16,085 bases of DNA from positions 1 through 16,085 of the forward strand of contig CAJOQS010000136.1 in NCBI GenBank assembly GCA_905236925.1. The letters are read 5' to 3'. This DNA is from an uncultured Lachnospiraceae bacterium (GTDB lineage: Bacteria > Bacillota > Clostridia > Lachnospirales > Lachnospiraceae). Made by a program: the position numbers and the translations under genes. The notes below the pieces were generated by a model. The model was not told where the DNA came from, made no database searches, and worked only from the letters and a program-made list of their open reading frames with translations. Shown piece after piece: positions 14,527 through 16,085 of the stretch (positions are counted from its first letter, which is position 1; every line of letters begins with the position of its first letter).

Positions 14527-15015
14527 TTACATAGACGGAGGTTTTCTTTCCGCCGAAATAAGACGGTCACCCGAATATGTAAGGCGCATATCAAGCTCCT
14601 TCTCACCCCTCAGCATCGGCTCAAGGAAATAGCGGTCTCCTTCCCACAGATTCAGCCCAAGTATCTGATCCTTCGGTATCCATTTAAGGTCACCCTCATT
14701 GCAGGGCGGAACAGGCAGCTCGTCTTCTTCCCCTCCCGCATTTTCAAAGCCGTCGGCTATATACAGGTACATATCCTCATCCTCGAAGGCATCGTTCCTG
14801 AACTCCACTATTCCCAGAAAACGGTACGAGGTCAGTTTGAAGCCGGTCTCCTCAAAAACCTCACGGAGCAGGCACTCATCCGCGCTCTCCCCGGGCTCGA
14901 ACTTTCCGCCTATCCCGACCCATTTCCCGGCGTTCATGTCATTCTTTTTCCTGTTCCGGTACAGCATAAGATAATGCCCCCGGCTCTCTATGTAGCAAAG
15001 AGTGGATCTGTACAT
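14527..15015 (-). CDS. Nudix (MutT-like) hydrolase, 8-oxo-dGTP diphosphatase type
   Basis: This cytoplasmic pyrophosphohydrolase probably acts on a nucleoside triphosphate derivative; MutT/YtkD-like relatives clean oxidised dGTP from the nucleotide pool. The 162-residue protein carries a complete Nudix box G-x5-E-x7-REV-x-EE-x-GF at residues 37-59, with metal-binding E52, E55 and E56. The N-terminal CYIESRGHYLMLYRNRKKNDMNAGKW-type start (residues 7-32) is common in bacterial MutT-like 8-oxo-dGTPases. The substrate is not certain from sequence. GGAGGGG lies about five bases before the ATG. It is transcribed leftward towards the transport operon, 146 bases from that operon's first codon, and appears functionally unrelated. 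Confidence 0.93.
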   Translation of the reverse strand: MYRSTLCYIESRGHYLMLYRNRKKNDMNAGKWVGIGGKFEPGESADECLLREVFEETGFKLTSYRFLGIVEFRNDAFEDEDMYLYIADGFENAGGEEDELPVPPCNEGDLKWIPKDQILGLNLWEGDRYFLEPMLRGEKELDMRLTYSGDRLISAERKPPSM

Positions 15016-15069
15016 TTCCGGCCCCTCCTTATCCTCTTTTCTTTATTGTACCTCTTCTGTCAATCATAT

Positions 15070-15096
15070 TAAGTTTTTTCCTCATTCTGCCGATGT
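15070..15096 (+). promoter_or_regulatory. Candidate SigD (sigma-28) flagellar promoter
   Basis: TAAG (15070-15073), 15 bases, then GCCGATGT (15089-15096). The Bacillota SigD consensus is TAAA-N15-GCCGATAT, so 10 of 12 box bases match with ideal spacing. The predicted start near 15103 leaves a leader of about 55 bases. Confidence 0.6.
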
Positions 15097-15118
15097 AAAG
15101 CGTGAAAGACATCGATGA

Positions 15119-15133
15119 GCGCATGCTGTGCGC
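15119..15133 (+). other. Small hairpin in the leader of the FliK-like gene
   Basis: GCGCA (15119-15123) pairs with TGCGC (15129-15133) around the loop TGCTG, and lies between the predicted SigD start and the ribosome binding site GGGGAGA (15142-15148). It may stabilise the message or tune translation. Confidence 0.4.
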
Positions 15134-15157
15134 CTTTACACGGGGAGAAGATCCGAA

Positions 15158-16085
15158 ATGACTGGAATCAACATGTTCAACAACATTTTCAACAGCGTAA
15201 ATCCGGGCTCTCAGGCGGGTCCGTCCGCACAGGGAGTTTCCTCCCCCATGCCCGCGGCCACAGGTTCCGCTCTCTCCGGCAATCTCATGGACCAGCTTAT
15301 CGAGGATACCGAAAATCTTAATTCCCGCACACCTGCAGCGACCGTTCTTCAGGCACTCAGAGATGCCGGTCTTGCCGAAACGGCTCAGAATATCGATCTT
15401 GTAAACGCCCTGATAAACAACAACCTCTCCATAGGCCGCGATAATCTGAAGAATTATTCCGCTCAGATGAGAGCCTACCCCGACGCCGGAGCCGATGTTC
15501 TCATTGCTCTGAACAAATCGGGGATCCCCGTTACCGAAAGCTCCGTCTACGCGGCAAAGGAGCTGCTCAGCGATTCTCCCGTCATGCTCTCCAACATCAA
15601 TGAGCTTGCGGATATGACGGAAGCGATACTTTCCGATCCCTCCACTCCCGCACAGCTCTCGGACAATATACGTCAGGCTGTTTTTGATGCGGTTTTTGAC
15701 AATCTTTACGATTACATGGGATCCCTTTCCACCTCAGGTGAAAGCAGCAGTCCCGCCTCTTCCGGCGCGGGCATTGCGAACGGTATATATGACTCGCTTT
15801 TTCAGACCCTTGCGGTTACCCCCGAAGCGCTCGGAGCTTCAGGCGCAGGACTTGCAGGACTGGCGTCCGGGATCCGCGCGGCAGCTGTCCCCGTTTCTCC
15901 CGAGCGCATTGTCGTTCAGACCGAATCGCAGACTCCTTTAAGGGACGCCACCTCCGATATGGGCAGTGAAGCAGGCCGGAATGCCCTCGGCGGATCCCTG
16001 TCAGGCTCGAACGAGGGTCTCGCCGACCTTCGTCAATCGGTAAACACCCCCCTCCAGAACGCGGGTGAGGTATCGGCCGAAAACC
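15158..16085 (+). CDS. FliK-like / YlqG (DUF6240-type) protein, 3' end missing
   Basis: An open frame of 309 codons runs off the window edge. The ATG at 15158 has GGGGAGA nine bases upstream; no signal peptide or membrane segment is seen. Residues 1-57 are Ser/Pro/Gly-rich and disordered-looking. Residues 59-155 are a helical module with LQALRDAGLAETAQNIDLVN, then LSIGRDNLKNYSAQM, MRAYPDAGADVLIALNKSGI and PVTESSVYAAKELL. Such repeated 'gene-order-like' short helices (learn-to-skip pattern of NIDLVNALI and IPVTESSV) are, from memory, typical of the FliK-like/YlqG-type and DUF6240 proteins encoded beside an FlhB-like export-switch gene in Clostridia and Bacilli. After 165 the sequence is again Ser/Gly/Ala-rich. 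The SigD-like promoter supports a flagellar role. The family call is tentative. Confidence 0.7.
   Translation, partial: MTGINMFNNIFNSVNPGSQAGPSAQGVSSPMPAATGSALSGNLMDQLIEDTENLNSRTPAATVLQALRDAGLAETAQNIDLVNALINNNLSIGRDNLKNYSAQMRAYPDAGADVLIALNKSGIPVTESSVYAAKELLSDSPVMLSNINELADMTEAILSDPSTPAQLSDNIRQAVFDAVFDNLYDYMGSLSTSGESSSPASSGAGIANGIYDSLFQTLAVTPEALGASGAGLAGLASGIRAAAVPVSPERIVVQTESQTPLRDATSDMGSEAGRNALGGSLSGSNEGLADLRQSVNTPLQNAGEVSAEN

Noticed and set aside
15094..15140. TGTAAAG ... CTTTACA inverted arms around the FliK-like gene leader
   Set aside because: The arms are 33 bases apart and the left one overlaps the -10 box and precedes the predicted start, so they would not form one RNA hairpin; only the inner stem at 15119-15133 was kept.
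1..16085. CRISPR arrays, insertion sequences, tRNA or rRNA genes, integrase or attachment sites
   Set aside because: No spaced direct repeats, transposase motifs or RNA gene patterns were seen; the genes form compact, collinear operons.

Overview
The window looks like a chromosomal segment of a Gram-positive, probably flagellated, pectin-degrading member of the Clostridia (Lachnospiraceae-like). This rests on Bacillota-type ribosome binding sites, LplB/YtcP-type sugar permeases served by MsmX/UgpC-type ATPases, a sequence that fits the Bacillota CcpA catabolite-repression (cre) consensus, a LacI-family regulator, and a SigD-like promoter before a FliK-like gene. The species cannot be told from the sequence alone.

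Left arm (1-3897). A leftward operon encodes tagaturonate reductase (uxaB), altronate dehydratase (uxaA) and the first 204 residues of a GH28 polygalacturonase without a signal peptide. Together they trim oligogalacturonides in the cytoplasm and convert tagaturonate through altronate to 2-keto-3-deoxygluconate. The uronate isomerase (uxaC) that would join the two halves of the pathway is not in the window. The operon has a near-consensus promoter with a perfect 16-bp palindrome at its start site. A divergent LacI-family regulator gene (3898-4902) carries a related palindrome in its own leader.

Centre (4910-14441). A ten-gene leftward operon encodes an ABC importer. In order of transcription it has a polytopic membrane protein, two LplB/YtcP permeases, a large substrate-binding lipoprotein, two small membrane proteins, an MsmX-type ATPase, two more small membrane proteins, and a second MsmX-type ATPase. 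It starts at a strong promoter (14413-14441), has a perfect cre match at the beginning of its first gene, and ends at a bidirectional terminator shared with the regulator gene. The likely cargo is a pectin-derived oligosaccharide, judged from the neighbouring catabolic genes. The repeated unit of two small four-helix membrane proteins followed by an ATPase is the most unusual element of the window.

Right arm (14527-16085). A leftward Nudix hydrolase gene is followed by a rightward gene, cut by the window edge, for a Ser/Gly/Ala-rich protein resembling the FliK-like (YlqG/DUF6240-type) proteins of Clostridia. It is preceded by a good SigD promoter match, so a flagellar locus may begin here.
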